This document shows, piece by piece, positions 23,293 to 34,634 of a DNA stretch of 64,000 nucleotides; position 1 is the stretch's first letter, and every line of letters begins with the position of its first letter. The notes beneath the pieces are model-generated. The model worked only from the letters and a program-made list of their open reading frames with translations. It had not been told where the DNA came from and did not search any database. Origin of the DNA: Lineus longissimus (Eukaryota > Nemertea > Pilidiophora > Heteronemertea > Lineidae); the NCBI RefSeq assembly GCF_910592395.1, contig NC_088313.1, positions 21,282,437-21,346,436 on the forward strand, in the 5' to 3' direction. The translations under genes and the position numbers were made by a program.

Positions 23293-24253
23293 CTGATTTG
23301 GTTGCAATATAACACACTTTTTCTGTAGCGTTTTGCTACAAATACAACTTTTTCTAAGCTGAAGTGAACATAGCTTCACTTTAGCCTTTAACTTCTCTTT
23401 AACCTAACTTGTGTTGCTTGCTTCTCCCGAAAGCGAGTTTGCCTTCAGAAATGGGTCGAACCCCATCAACTAAAGACAAGGAGTAGTAGAGGACCTGAAA
23501 AAAGACAATTATGAGTTTGTTTATCTGTCACACGCCTTCAACAAAAGTTTCATTCCAAGGCTCAACTAGCAGATGCATTCCTATTATCAAGCATGAATGT
23601 GGAGTCATAACCTCCTCTCTCTGCAAAATGGTCCCTAATTGTAAAACCATTGTGGCAGGAGGATCATTCTTTTGCCTACAAAAGTTGGCTGGGACAGAAA
23701 CGAGAGGTGAAGTACTTTGGATAGACGACAACTGCCCTCTGAAAAGTTGCTTTCCATCTTGCCAAGACTAACAAGCCTTGCTCTCACCCAACCAGAACCA
23801 CTGGAAGGATAGATAGGATATGTTTCCCTCACACCAACCAGAACCAGCTAGGTCTAGAACTGATCCTGGCTGAGATAAGATAGTGGTATCACCACAGGCC
23901 AAGTTTCTGTTGGTACAGCAGGAGCCACTGGCGATGAGATAAGGTTGTGCTTGCATTCTTGAACCGTTCGTTCCAAAGCTGAGGAATCTGACCTTCACCA
24001 TTCAAAACTGCTGCACTCAATGTCAAATCGATACCAAGTAGTTTGGGTGATGAAGGAGACCTCTGAGAGGGCTATGGAAGTAGGCATTCAAAGTTGGCCC
24101 TACTGATCAAATATCCACTGTTACTTTTAGTGAAGGAGAAGGCCAAGCTTACCAATACCAATTTAAAAGGTGAGTTGGCTTGCTTGAGGAGAGTCTTACT
24201 TATGGTAGATATCTCCTGAGTCTGAGACCCTGGAGGATAACAGGCTCTAGTGT
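23293..24253. other. JAKMIP upstream region
   Basis: Probable promoter and 5' flank of the JAKMIP gene up to the LINE. No coding exon recognised; the overlapping minus-strand frames at 23528-24001 have no support. Confidence 0.45.
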
Positions 24254-24264
24254 ACCCATCATAT
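24254..24264. repeat. Target-site duplication of the LINE, left copy
   Basis: ACCCATCATAT here is repeated exactly at 27004-27014 and brackets the element. The T-run that follows is the poly(A) end of a minus-strand insertion. Confidence 0.85.
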
Positions 24265-25080
24265 TTTTTTTTTTGCAGCATAAACCCGCAGTGGGTATCT
24301 TTTATTTCACGTATCCAAACGGGCATATACAATTATTCATTTACAATTACTGTATACAGGGGTTTTACAAAGGATGTATCTATTTGTTTAAAATTTTTCA
24401 TTATTTTACTGTGAGCCCGTCCGGTGCCGTCCCGACGCCCGTGCTGAAAGCCCTATTGGCGAGACAGCACTCGGCGTCGCGACGGCCCCGTCGATCCCAC
24501 AGTACTCCATATGGAATTGGGGGACTACTGCGAAGCCGCCCCCGAACCGTCCCGATGCCCAGACCGACGTCATACTTTGTGTCGCCGACCCCGGCACCGA
24601 AACGGCCCGTTGCCGTCCTCACAGTACTCCCCTTACGCTCTCTGTGAACCCAGACTTAGTATTTACAAAACATACATACATATACGCCTTCCAAATAATG
24701 TCCATTGAAACTAATTTTCACTTTATAATCTTAACTGTTTACTTTTTTTGTTTTAGCACCAATGGAAGAATTAATTAACATGTGAGCACCAAGTATATAC
24801 GTGTACGGAATATTCAAAACTATTGGCACCACTTATTGCATTTTGATATTTAACATTTTATTATTTTTGTTGTAGCACCAATAGAAACGGAACATTTAAT
24901 TATCTGATTAAATCAATGTGGATAAAACGTGCCAGTGTAAATTGAAGGCATACTAACATAAAATAATAACATAATAACATAAAACATAAAGGTTTAAAAC
25001 ATAAATTAATAACATAATTCATAACTCATGTTTAAAACAATGTGCCTATAGTGCTCAATGGCAAGTATATACATATGTGC

Positions 25081-25144
25081 GCCCAGTGCAAGGGGTCGAG
25101 ACCATCCATCTGGTCTCATTCTGACCCCTGCTTGGGAACTGGGC
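25081..25144. other. Nested hairpin in the LINE 3' UTR
   Basis: Three stems are nested: GCCCAGT (25081-25087) with ACTGGGC (25138-25144), GGGGTC (25092-25097) with GACCCC (25123-25128), and GAGACCA (25098-25104) with TGGTCTC (25111-25117) around a 6-nt loop. All pairs are perfect. 3' stem-loops recruit the reverse transcriptase in several LINE families, so such a role is plausible. Confidence 0.8.
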
Positions 25145-25339
25145 TAATCTAAGTCGCCAAAAAATTTTATACTATGTTTTAAAATTCACATTTCTGTGCG
25201 TGCGTTCAATTAATACCCTATATACATATATTTACAATATTTACAACTAACTATGCAAGATGTAAAATGCAAAAAGAATGAAGGAAAAAGAAAACAAGAG
25301 GGAAAAAAATATATTTTTGAAGGAAATTGAACAGTGGAA

Positions 25340-25425
25340 TATGGCAGGTTCGAACCCGGGACCTCCCGCGTCCGAATCATGCACATTCCCGACAGGCTAG
25401 CAAGCCGATACGCTAACGACGTGAA
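25340..25425 (-). other. tRNA-like segment in the LINE 3' UTR
   Basis: On the minus strand, TAGCGTATCGG (25405-25415) resembles a pol III A box. GGGTTCGAACCT (25346-25357) resembles a B box and T arm (CGGG/CCTG stem). About 60 nt separate them, which is near tRNA spacing. I cannot assign an anticodon or a full cloverleaf, so it is more likely a tRNA-derived module or SINE-like remnant than a functional tRNA gene. Confidence 0.45.
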
Positions 25426-25467
25426 TTTTTAAAATCGTATACCATTCCCACATTGTGGGGAATCCCC

Positions 25468-26982
25468 TTACAGTCTGTTTTGAACTCTGTTGTCGAATTC
25501 GTTTTGCTCATTTCGATTTTTCCCCTGCCAAAGACTGGCTCTCCCTGTCCAAATCGTGTGAATATAAATCCCCAAAACCCCCACTATTTTATCTACCCCT
25601 TTGCTATTTGCAAAAACCGGACATGTGATATTTTCCCAGGTTGGCGCTGGCCATCCTTGTATTCTTGACAAATTTGACAACGAGTTCAAAACAGGCTGTA
25701 TCGTAGCGCAATCATAAAAAGCATGTTTCATGGATTCCGTCTGCATTTTACACCTCGCACAGTTCTTCTGGATATTTGGCAAATATTTAAACAAGGATTT
25801 TACAGGTAATGCTCTGTGTACAAATTTATAAAATAGTTCTTTCTCATTATTATATAAAATTTTGTTGTGCCATATGTTTTTCCATATCTTTTTCCAGTTG
25901 ATATTATACATTTTGGTACACACGGTATGTGGGATTTGAACCCCATTTTTCATAATTTTCTCATATAAAGCAGCAGCTGTGATTTTAACCCATTGTGACC
26001 TACCCATACCCAACTTTGCCGCTTTACACTGGTATAAAACCTCTTCCCACACACCGTGTCTACCAATAACTCTGTGCATATAAGTATTTTTGGCAATTTC
26101 GGGGCAGTGATGCCGCAGTGTTATGCCCGCTTTGTAAATGCCGTACCCTATCCATGGCTGTGTGACCCCCTCGTCTTGTACGTGGTAGAGTCTTTTTAAC
26201 CTTTCCATGAACAGGGCCCGACATTTACTGGCTACATGCGGCATCCCTACCCCTCCATCTTCAATTGCCTGCACCATAGTGCTTCTTTTAATCAATTCCA
26301 TTTTGTTTGACCATAAAAATTTAAACAATAATTTCACAAACCCGGTACAATATTTCATTGGCAATTTCATAATTCTCGCTCCGTACCATAATTTAGAAAC
26401 GAGGACGGTTTTTATCACCAAAACTTTCCCTATAAAGGACAGGTGTCTATTTTCCCATAACTTTATTGTTTTCCCCACTTTTTCCATGATTTTCTTCCAA
26501 TATGTCTTCCCACAAGGCCCTGCCTTGTTCCAGGGTATCCCCAAAATGTTTGAAATTTTCACTATATATTTCCTGTACTCTATAGGGATGTTTTGGTGCG
26601 AAAAACCGCCTAACAATAATATTTCTGTCTTTGATATATTTATATCAGACCCCGAGGCTTGGCCGAAATCATTGTATATGGAGAATAGAGCTCGTATACA
26701 GGGTGCTGCAATCGGGTGCGTGGCATCATCCGCAAAGGCAATGTTTTTAACCTCTTGTTTTACGTTAGGCAGCTTAATGCCCCGCACCCGTTCGTCGGAG
26801 CGCACGGCGCAGGCGAGCGGCTCCTGGCAGAGTACAAACAGCAGCGGGGACAGACTGCAGCCCTGTCTAACTGATCTGCCCACCCTGAATGTCCCTGACA
26901 GGAATCCATTCACCAGCACCCTACTCTCCGGCGCATCATACAGCACCCTCATCCATCTCATAAAATTTCGGCCAAACCTCAT
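25468..26982 (-). pseudogene. Truncated LINE ORF2: reverse transcriptase C-terminal half plus zf-RVT
   Basis: 504 residues are readable. GRSVRQGCSLSP at 35-46 and FADD at 83-86 (the YxDD-type catalytic motif) are reverse-transcriptase motifs B and C. Thumb-like sequence follows. A zinc-binding motif sits near the end: C408-x2-C411-x8-H420-x4-C425, the zf-RVT domain found in Tx1/L1-type elements. Motif A and the endonuclease are absent because the insertion is cut off at 27003. The first Met is internal to the original protein, since readable codons (LET) precede it, so it is not a genuine start. Confidence 0.88.
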
Positions 26983-27003
26983 GGTCTCTAAACTCTAACC
27001 CTA

Positions 27004-27014
27004 ACCCATCATAT
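27004..27014. repeat. Target-site duplication of the LINE, right copy
   Basis: Exact match to ACCCATCATAT at 24254-24264. Confidence 0.85.
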
Positions 27015-27304
27015 AGCTAACAGATTTCAACACATAGTAAAGAAACCTTCCAGTCGGGTTCAGCTTCTCCTAAGGCTTCCACCAGGGTGCTCTGGTGGTT
27101 ATCTCCAGAGAAACAACTCTGAAGTATTCATTAAACCTAAATGGCAAACTACCCGAGATTTGTACTTGAGAGAAACAAACAATGGTGTGGTGACGAAAAT
27201 CAAACTAAGATAATCTGCCTGCATCTTAAACACGTAGGTTATACAAAATATGACGCATTTTTCTATCTTGACTTACTGCATGGCATGTATATTTATTTCT
27301 TATA

Positions 27305-27482
27305 CAGTGGAACCTCCCTTAGCGGACACCTCTCTATTAAGGACAACCTCTCTATTGAGGACACTAGTTTTGGTCTCAAATTAGTATTTTCTGTTTAATT
27401 TGACCTCATTAATCAGGACCCCTCTCTATCAGGGACACCACTTGCCAGTCCCAAAGGCGTCCTTAATAGAGAGGTTCTACTG
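27305..27482. mobile_element. pogo/Tc1-like MITE, copy 1
   Basis: Imperfect inverted ends: CAGTGGAACCTCCCTTAGCG at the left and a right end complementary to CAGTAGAACCTCTCTATTAA. TA precedes it; the right TA is not intact (CA). The interior repeats CTCTCTATTAAGGAC-like blocks. No coding capacity. TIR and TA target fit Tc1/mariner-pogo non-autonomous elements. Confidence 0.8.
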
Positions 27483-27659
27483 CACAAACAAACTGGTGAA
27501 TTCCTAGTACATTTTTTTTAAAAAGATGTTCTTGCAAATGCATGTCCTGACCTGGCTGAGCTAGCGGGTGGCCTACAACCATAAATATACCATTGCATCA
27601 TACAACTACATGTATAGTTACATGATACATCTATCATTAAATTCATCATTCACCCTTGT

Positions 27660-27712
27660 TTAACATGCCCCCCCCCCCCCCCCCCCCGCCACACACACAC
27701 ACGCACACACGC
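27660..27712. repeat. Poly-C and CA/CG-rich microsatellite
   Basis: About 20 C residues are followed by an alternating CA run with CG interruptions. Its length is uncertain in any assembly. Confidence 0.7.
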
Positions 27713-27879
27713 ATTCATCATCAGCAATAAGCAAAATATAAAATGTACCACACCTATAAGGCATGGTGAACCTCATGGCCTACGACCTCTGTGTAAGCTG
27801 GGTATATCTTTTATCTTCATTAGATATGCAGGGGCCACAGCTATAGCATAGCACACTATCACAGGGCTACCAGATAATA

Positions 27880-28057
27880 CAGTGGAACCTCCCTTAGCGG
27901 ACACCTCTCTATTAAGGACAACCTCTCTATTGAGGACACTAGTTTTGGTCCCAAATTGGTATTTTCTGTTCAATTTGACCTCTCTTATCAGGACACCTCT
28001 CTATTAAGGACAGCACTTGCCAGTCCCGAAGATGTCCTAAATAGGGAGGTTCTACTA
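27880..28057. mobile_element. pogo/Tc1-like MITE, copy 2
   Basis: Nearly identical to the copy at 27305-27482 over its whole length, flanked by TA on the right (28058-28059) and by TA at 27878-27879. The two copies lie about 400 bp apart in the same orientation. Confidence 0.8.
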
Positions 28058-28204
28058 TACTTAGTTTGGCTCTAGTTAGCTTACTTTCGAACTTCATCTT
28101 GAAATCAGACACAAATGCGGCTCCACCTACCTCTATCTCCTTGACGAAATGTCTAGCATCTGGGCTCTGTCTTCTTACATCGTTGATGATCGTTTCCCAG
28201 AGCC

Positions 28205-28410
28205 AAGTTCCTACACCCGGCCCAGATGCCTACCTAACTGCTTCTGAGGAGTGGAACGCAGGTTGCTGCCGAGGCTGTGAGGGGGGCATCTCAACACCTA
28301 CACCCGGCCCAGATGCCTACCTAACTTGCCTAACTGCTACTGAGGAGTGGACAGCAGGTTGCTGTGAGGGGGGCATCTCAACACCTACACCAGGCACAGA
28401 TGCCTACTCA
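28205..28410. repeat. Tandem duplication, unit about 86-91 bp
   Basis: CTACACCCGGCCCAGATGCC...GAGGGGGGCATCTCAACAC repeats two and a third times. Plus-strand open frame over it is an artefact. Confidence 0.7.
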
Positions 28411-28699
28411 TAGCACTATGCGTTTTCAAGCATCGATCCTGTGTTTGGAGTCCCCCACCCCCGCCTGATGCTATGTTTTGTGCTTGTGACACAACCTGGT
28501 CCTTACCACTGCCTTGGACCGAGCTAAATTCACACCATGCTCGAGAAGACAGCAGGCACAACCTGGCCGTCTCTTCTTTCCCACAGGCCCCAGGGCCAAC
28601 TGCCTTGGACCGAGCTAAATTCTCACTTTGCTCATTTGTACCTGGTCGTCTCTTGTTTAACTGACATTGATATTGTGACCTACCGCTTTCGGCTGAGCT

Positions 28700-28845
28700 G
28701 TCTTTGAAGACAGGAACAACCTGGCCATCTCTCCTACTGCAAAGTTCTCACTTTGCTCTTGAAGACAGGAACAACCTGGCCGTCTCTCCCACTGCAAAGT
28801 TCTCACTTTGCTCTTGAAGACAGGAACAACCTGGCTGTCTCTTCC
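28700..28845. repeat. 55-bp tandem repeat, about 2.7 copies
   Basis: Units start with GAAGACAGGAACAACCTGGC and include ACTGCAAAGTTCTCACTTTG. Half-units with the same ACAACCTGG motif extend left to about 28550. Confidence 0.7.
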
Positions 28846-28958
28846 GCTGCACACATGGATCTACTGCACTGGACTGAACCAATATCTCACTATTCTGCCA
28901 GGATGACGTTGTGGGAAAAATTATCAAGGAAGCTAAAGACACATCTTGCAAACAACAG

Positions 28959-28964
28959 TTTATT
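28959..28964 (-). terminator. Possible STARD7 polyadenylation signal
   Basis: AATAAA on the minus strand, 0.75 kb past the stop. It is the first canonical hexamer I noticed; closer variants may be used. Confidence 0.35.
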
Positions 28965-29204
28965 GTCCTCACAAAGGAAAGACATGCAAAACCAGACAAG
29001 ACAAAGTACACTTGAAAACCCATAATTACTGTACATCAATCTTATCTACAAGGGAGCTTGGAGTCTGTTTGACTAGAGAACAACTAAGACTTTCACTATA
29101 TCTTAGCCGAGGCAATTAGTTCACAATTCATCAGACGTTTCGGGCCGAGAAAGATCTGGACTTGTTCACACTGTGCATACGTAACATCAGCCAGGAGCCT
29201 GGCA

Positions 29205-29335
29205 AGATGAGTTTCTACTGTAAAACCACTCAGGAGCCTCCCAAAATATTCTACTGCAAAACCACTACAAAACCAATCGAGAGCATCCTTAGAGGGTATA
29301 CTGTAAAACCAGTCAGGAGCCACTTATGAGAAGTA
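29205..29335. repeat. Degenerate tandem repeat in the STARD7 3' flank
   Basis: CTGTAAAACCACTCAGGAGC-like units recur three to four times with drift. Similar AGTCAGGAGC strings occur near 54525 and 56528. Confidence 0.5.
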
Positions 29336-29716
29336 AAGTTTTACTGAAAAACTAGTAGGGAGCCTTGAATACATTTCATAGCACGTCATTTAACTCAATT
29401 AAAACTTGAAATTGCTGCGAAAGTCAACAAATTTTGAATATAGGTGTTCTAATATGAGAAGAAGCAAGTCGCTGTGAATCATGAAAAATGCATTCTGCAA
29501 AATTGTAGTTGCAGGCAGATATAAAAGCACCTCCTCTACTATGATTGAATGTTACACGATGTTCAATGCATATAAATGCACGTTTAAAAACCAATAACTT
29601 TCTCTTCAAGCTGATTAATTAACTCGAGAAGACATGCATTATATTTCTGTAGAAATATATTAGGAGACTTGTGATTTCTGCCTATCAACATGAAGCTGGC
29701 GCATGGATTGTCCATT

Positions 29717-29835
29717 TTATGAATAACACGGTACATCGTTTCCGTCTGCGATACCCGTCCGTCCACGCTTGCCATGTTTACTCTCATGAAGTTTCTTTGC
29801 CGCCAAGTGAAGTTTGTCTACAAAGTCTGGGACTC
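29717..29835 (-). CDS. STARD7: STARD7 last coding exon
   Basis: After a TTTCCAG acceptor the frame reads GVPDFVDKLHLAAKKL, like human GMPDFLEKLHMATLKA, the C-terminal lid helix of START. A basic tail and TAA at 29717-29719 follow. Human STARD7 has a longer acidic/Ser tail of different sequence. Confidence 0.92.
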
Positions 29836-32800
29836 CTGGAAATGAAGACGGAGATTAAGAGAAAGGTAGGGTCTGGGCTATTAGACAATCACAATCATTA
29901 CCAGTATGAACTTAAGCTTTTCGATGTTTTCAAGACTCCTGTTGTCCAGGCACAGCAGCCTGTAGTGTAATGGCAACCAGATCTTCAGGCTTCACATACC
30001 AGCACATTTACGGAAAAACTGTCATCTTACAACTGTCAGTTTCTCTCACCTGTGCTGGCCATCCAGTTGTAAGCTCCTGATGGTATAGCAGACTGGGGAT
30101 CATCAGAGTACGTCAGGATGTAATCAAATCCATTCTCGTCAAAGCCATTATGCGCCTTTATCACCATCTTAGAGTTGTATGTGTTGACACGGACATATTT
30201 TTTATTTTCAGGAAACTCTGGATGATGAGTGGCTCGGGATACAAGCACCATTGTCTTAGATTCAGAATCAATCTAAAAATGAAAACAAAATCCATTCTTT
30301 AAAACACATTAGTGTAAGTCACTGAAGTACTATGCTATGTAACTTCTATTTGACACAAGTTTCCAACATTCTTCAATCGGTATGTACAGTTGTGTTCTTG
30401 TTAACATGTACAAAGTGTTGCATCACTTTCTAATAATAAGCATCTCGACAAACGGCTGAAGATCTATCGTTCAATTCATATTTAAAGTAAACTCTTGCAT
30501 CAGCAACTTTTATTGATTTTATTGACAGAAGCTAGCGATTTTAACACCTACCCGAATCCTCCGTAGGAAGACGTATTCTCGCGCATACATTGGATACTGA
30601 AATGAAGAAGAACTCAGTTATTCACAAAAAACAACTTGTCATAGCCAATGGTGCAGAGAATGCTCCAGGCCTTAGAAGGATAGGGCTCAAACTGAAAGGT
30701 GTTGTCTCTTTGTCGGACTTGATTCATATGACCCAGAAACCAACAGATGCCAGTCAGAAAGGCTCCGGTTGAAGCACTGACTGAGTGGCTCATTGGTCTT
30801 CTACTGCCCCATGTTTCTGTTCAGGATAGACTAATGTATGATGTTTCTACTGCCCCATGTTTCTGTTCAGGATAGACTAATGTATGATGTTTCTACTGCC
30901 CCATGTTTCTGTTCAGGATAGACTAATGTATGATGTTTCTACTGCCCCATGTTTCTGTTCAGGATAGACTAATGTATGATGTTTCTACTGCCCCATGTTT
31001 CTGTTCAGGATAGACTAATGTATGATGTTTCTACTGCCCCATGTTTCTGTTCAGGATAGACTAATGTATGATGTTTGATGAGAACAACTCCGGTAGTTGA
31101 AATTAGATTATAAATGCTAAAACTACAACTATTTACAGCAGACAATTCGTATTCAAACCATTCAGTCAATATTACTGACCGGATAGTGCATGATCCAGTG
31201 AATGACTTCTGACCCAGACTCCTCATCTCTGTCAACGCGGTCCAACTTTATCACGAGACGATCCCACTGTTTCCGGTACTCAAGATCCGTCTGCAAGAAA
31301 AGACAACAAGAGCAAGTTAGTCGACACGTAAACAATAATGTGACGATGGCATGATTATCATCAAATGGACAATTGAATGTCTGAAGTCCACCCAATATTG
31401 ACACGGACAGCGACACCATTCTTGTCTGAGCACAAGTCACTTTCAATTGATGCTCGGGGAGCAAGAGCACCCATGCTAAACTCCTCAGTGAATCAGGTCA
31501 AATTGATTCGCACTTTAAGTACCATCAATCCTTTTCCAAACTTTGTAAAGACTTACCTGAATACTGAAAAAAGCTCTTGGAGGAATATCAAAGTACCTGC
31601 CACAGACTGGAAAGAAGTAAGAAAAATATCAATCGTCGCAATCACAGAAGTTACAAAATGTACATGAACATGATGTATACATCTGGTTCGAAAAAGAATG
31701 TGAAGGGCCAAATTAAAACACAGCCAAGATAATGAGTAACTTAACTATACATTCAAAGTTAATTCAAACCATTTGAGAATTCCGACTGCCTGATACCTCG
31801 ACTAGGACTTTTGTGGTCAGAATAGTGGATGCTGTGTACTTCCATCTGATTTCCTCAAATCTGTTGCACATTGTTGTCCAGTCTTTGAACCTGAAAGTTG
31901 CAGACATCAACACCAAACATACTTTACTCCTGCGAGTTTATTTCTCAATTCGACCAATCTTACCCTTGTATTCATATCGATAACTGTCCGGTACAGGTTT
32001 CCTCCAAACCTGCAAGTGTTCTCTCTCGATTATTTGTTCCCATTTTTCTGAAGCCAGGGAAGAATCCCGTCGCCGCGCTGGATCAAACTGGATGTAATGG
32101 AGGTCACTGGCGCACCTGAGAATGAAATGAAGACATCCGATCATGACTATACTAAAACGACTCAACAGATTCTCTTTTCTCTATAAAGAATAGCTTGCAA
32201 ATGTCAGTAGTTTCTGCTAAATAACTGATCAGGTGATGACCTGACGCAGTTGACCTGACAATATTTAGCCAGCCAGTCCGCCTTCTTCGCTAACCCTGAT
32301 TGAGAATGAGCAGCAACTTGTAGACAGGTGAACATCACCAGCCAGCATCGGCAAAATGGCTGAAATTTTTTTCGACACGGTCTAGGCGCTAGGCGAAGGT
32401 TTGCATCAGGTTCGGTCGATCATCTCAGATCAACGAAATATCAGGAATGTTGGTGCTCCGTCAAACTTACTCATCTAATTCACTGTCCGTGACTTTCTCG
32501 TTAACCCATGAAAACAAACATGCTCCAAACAAGAAGTTCAGCGGCCGTCCTTTCACGTTGTGTAAAAACTGCTGTCCAAACGTGGAGACGACGAATTTCA
32601 ATGTCTTTTCGTTATACAATCTGTTGTACAAATACAAAATTTGAGCTGTTCTACGCACTCTCAGGGCCACCAGGGCGTTACACTGCTTCGCAAAACCTTC
32701 CCCTAAAATGTTCAGTTTTTCATTGCAACAAAGAGCGACTCGTCTCAAGGCTGGGTTCCTGCAGATTCTCGCAGAGACATCCCAGACCACAGAAAATTCG

Positions 32801-32889
32801 TCTCGAAAGAAGGGTCGATTTCTCCCTTGTGCTTCCAAGGACTGCTTACAAAACACCCTGGCTGAGCTGAGGAGTCCTTTAAACACCAT
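29717..32889 (-). CDS. STARD7: STARD7, START-domain phosphatidylcholine transfer protein, complete
   Basis: STARD7 carries phosphatidylcholine to mitochondria. In vertebrates it has a mitochondrial presequence and hydrophobic segment cleaved by PARL. Seven exons, in gene order: 32471-32889, 31964-32115, 31557-31606, 31180-31290, 30552-30596, 30050-30272, 29717-29835. Phases chain without conflict to a 372-residue protein (human: about 370). The N-terminal exon has CNALVALRVRRTAQI and LYNRLYNE, like human CRFVTGLRVRRAQQI and LYGRLYSE. The START domain has EYRKQWDRLVIKLDRVDRD, ESGSEVIHWIMHYP, YPMYAREYVFLRR, MVLVSRATHHP and DENGFDYILTYSDDPQ, all diagnostic. The start at 32889 has purine at -3 and G at +4. 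The C-terminal tail is short and basic. Introns hold a 46-bp repeat array. Orthology is very secure. Confidence 0.96.
30050..31606 (-). CDS. STARD7: STARD7 START-domain core exons
   Basis: Exon 31557-31606 encodes the segment with FDIPPRAFFSIQ. 31180-31290 has the EYRKQWD helix and strand. 30552-30596 is a 15-codon exon (YPMYAREYVFLRRIR). 30050-30272 holds the last strands, with DENGFDYILTYSDDPQ, and enters the C-terminal helix. The true acceptor of 31557-31606 is TTCCAG at 31607-31612; an alternative CAG 10 nt inside would break the frame. Confidence 0.94.
30799..31074. repeat. 46-bp tandem repeat, six copies
   Basis: The unit starts TTCTACTGCCCCATGTTTCT and ends CTAATGTATGATGT. Six near-perfect copies lie in a STARD7 intron. 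Confidence 0.92.
32471..32889 (-). CDS. STARD7: STARD7 exon 1: presequence and membrane segment
   Basis: 419 nt encode residues 1-139 plus two bases (phase 2, donor GTAAGT). The start MVFKGLLSSARVFCKQSL is amphipathic, basic and free of acidic residues, as expected of a mitochondrial targeting signal. The conserved LRVRRTAQI block follows, then a hydrophobic stretch (LNFLFGACLFSWV) at about 116-128 that corresponds to the PARL-cleaved segment of the human protein. Confidence 0.93.
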
Positions 32890-34634
32890 GACTTCACAAT
32901 TTTTTCACTATCTACAGCGCAATCTCTACGAAATCGGCTAAAATAAATGAAACAGGTGCCTAGCCGACCGCCATGCTACTTTCTGATGATCACGACCGGT
33001 CAGCGTGATATTTGAGGTCAGGTCGGTGATTCGTGCCCCGTTTTCTCAATGTCCCGGGCGCCGGGCCAAATGTCCAATTTACATGCACCCGCTGAAATTG
33101 TCAATTGTGGCAGAGACAGTAGGTCGAGTGAGACTTGGCAACAGTGATCGCATTGACGACGCTTGTGGTCTCATTAGGGACTTTTTTGTATTCATGCGCG
33201 GCCAAGCCCTAACCATAGTTCCTAAAATCATTAATTTCTCGGTCCTCACAGTACATCAGCGTTAATTCAGCAGTTGTTTTGGCAAATACATGTTTTTTTG
33301 GAGTTACTCAATAGGCGGCTAACAAAAAAACTACGCATTTACTGTTGTTGCCGACGTATGTGTACACTGAACTTGGGATGTGCGTCGGCCCCGTGTTGAA
33401 ATGCCGTCCAGTGCCAGTTGGTGCATTTTTCGCTGATTTGTGCAAAATTCAACATATCTCAAAAGTTCAATGGTTGACCCTCAATTTTTTTGAATTTTTG
33501 TGTAGCGTAAGCAACTGTCTTTCATGGGAGAATGGTCACTGTAAGAATTGTTCACGAAGAAATGTATAACATTTGGGGATTTTCGTAATTGTCCAGCCCA
33601 ATTGGCAATATTGCCATTTGGGATGGTGAACAGAGCTAGGAGCAAATGCGACGCTTATGATTTATTTAAAGAAATAAAATGTCCGATTTAACATCCTGCA
33701 GAATCAGGGGAATCGGGTGTTTCCAGTGATATACGACACAAATGGGTTGTCGTCATGCATTCACTTTGGAAACGCATTTTAAAATAGATGTAACGTCCTG
33801 TTAATGGGCACGTCATCATCGCGTACATTTGGGAAAAACTCCCTAACGAGACCATACTGTCTGGAACCGCGGTGCCACCATTCTGACTCTGCTATATAGT
33901 GACTTAGCGCGTATGAATATTATTGATCTTTTACTGCTACTGTATTTTGTACTTCCACTTTACATAAATAGGTCTCATATTTTTTTCTAAAAAGATAACA
34001 CTTTATTGCTACAAATATGCTATACAACAAAAACAAATATTTTAACTCCTATTTGCGTCTAAAACACCAATAGATTATTATTTTGAGCTATAATAATTTA
34101 TGATTTTGTTCGGAGCTATTCGGAACTACTCGGTCTTGTCCGGCAACTCTCCGAAATACCGAAATTGGCACAACATTGCGTTAGTTTGTTGCAGAGGTGC
34201 AATCGTTGTTATATAGGTTGCGAGGTAGAAGAAGGCCCGGTTGTTAAGTCCTGTGCGTGCGTGCGTGCGTACGTGCCTGCCTTGCGGGCACGTTGCGGAC
34301 GTCCAGTCGTGTTCGGGTACGCCGGGAGGGCGGTTTGGGATTCCACACATAGATATCATAATCATTACCTAAATAATTAAAAAGAAGAGCAATGCAAGTG
34401 ACTAAAATTGCAATTTAGTTCAAGAAATCTGATATCTATTAATAGTGGACTATATTCGTCAAGGACTACACCTATTGCTACACCAAATATTTCCATTAAT
34501 CCAACAACGGCGTCCCATATGAACGTGGGTTCAAAGGTCAAGGCTGTAATCAAAACCAGGAAGTCACTACATGCACTATGCTTTATTTTATCTGTCAAAT
34601 TGGGCATGTGTGGCAGGTGTGAATCTGAAGAACG
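32890..34634. promoter_or_regulatory. Divergent intergenic region between STARD7 and the SAM-SH2 adaptor
   Basis: 1.74 kb separate the two start codons, so promoters and 5' UTRs of both genes should lie here. A GTGC/GTAC-rich GC patch lies at 34245-34330; a TATA box I could defend was not found. No supported open frame. Confidence 0.5.

Larger units (their letters stand above)
24265..27003 (-). mobile_element. 5'-truncated non-LTR retrotransposon (L1/Tx1-like LINE)
   Basis: The 2.7-kb element lies in minus orientation between two exact 11-bp copies of ACCCATCATAT. Its 3' end is a run of T on the plus strand (24264-24274). It encodes the rear part of an ORF2 (25468-26982) and has an unusually structured 3' UTR of about 1.2 kb. 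That UTR includes a tRNA-like segment, a nested hairpin and a GC-rich block at 24410-24650. The fingers and first catalytic motif of the reverse transcriptase, and the endonuclease, are missing, as expected of 5' truncation during target-primed insertion. The open frame has no internal stop, suggesting a recent insertion. Confidence 0.9.
27483..29716. other. Repeat-rich intergenic region before the STARD7 3' end
   Basis: It contains MITE copy 2, poly-C, several tandem repeats and probably the STARD7 3' UTR. No supported gene; the two-direction open frames near 28750-29025 run over tandem repeats. Confidence 0.55.

Noticed and set aside
25340-25425. A functional tRNA gene
   Set aside because: No convincing acceptor stem or anticodon arm; kept only as a tRNA-like module.
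26207-26998. 263-codon plus-strand frame
   Set aside because: Antisense of the LINE reverse transcriptase frame.
31801-31890. Open segment FKDWTTMCNRFEEIRWKY as an extra STARD7 exon
   Set aside because: Its phases do not fit between exons 31964-32115 and 31557-31606, which join directly and match human STARD7.
33523-33541. ATGGGAGAATGGTCACT followed by GTAAGA as a first exon of the adaptor
   Set aside because: It leaves phase 2, whereas the SAM exon at 36313 needs phase 0; the exon at 34635-34703 fits both phase and SAM similarity.
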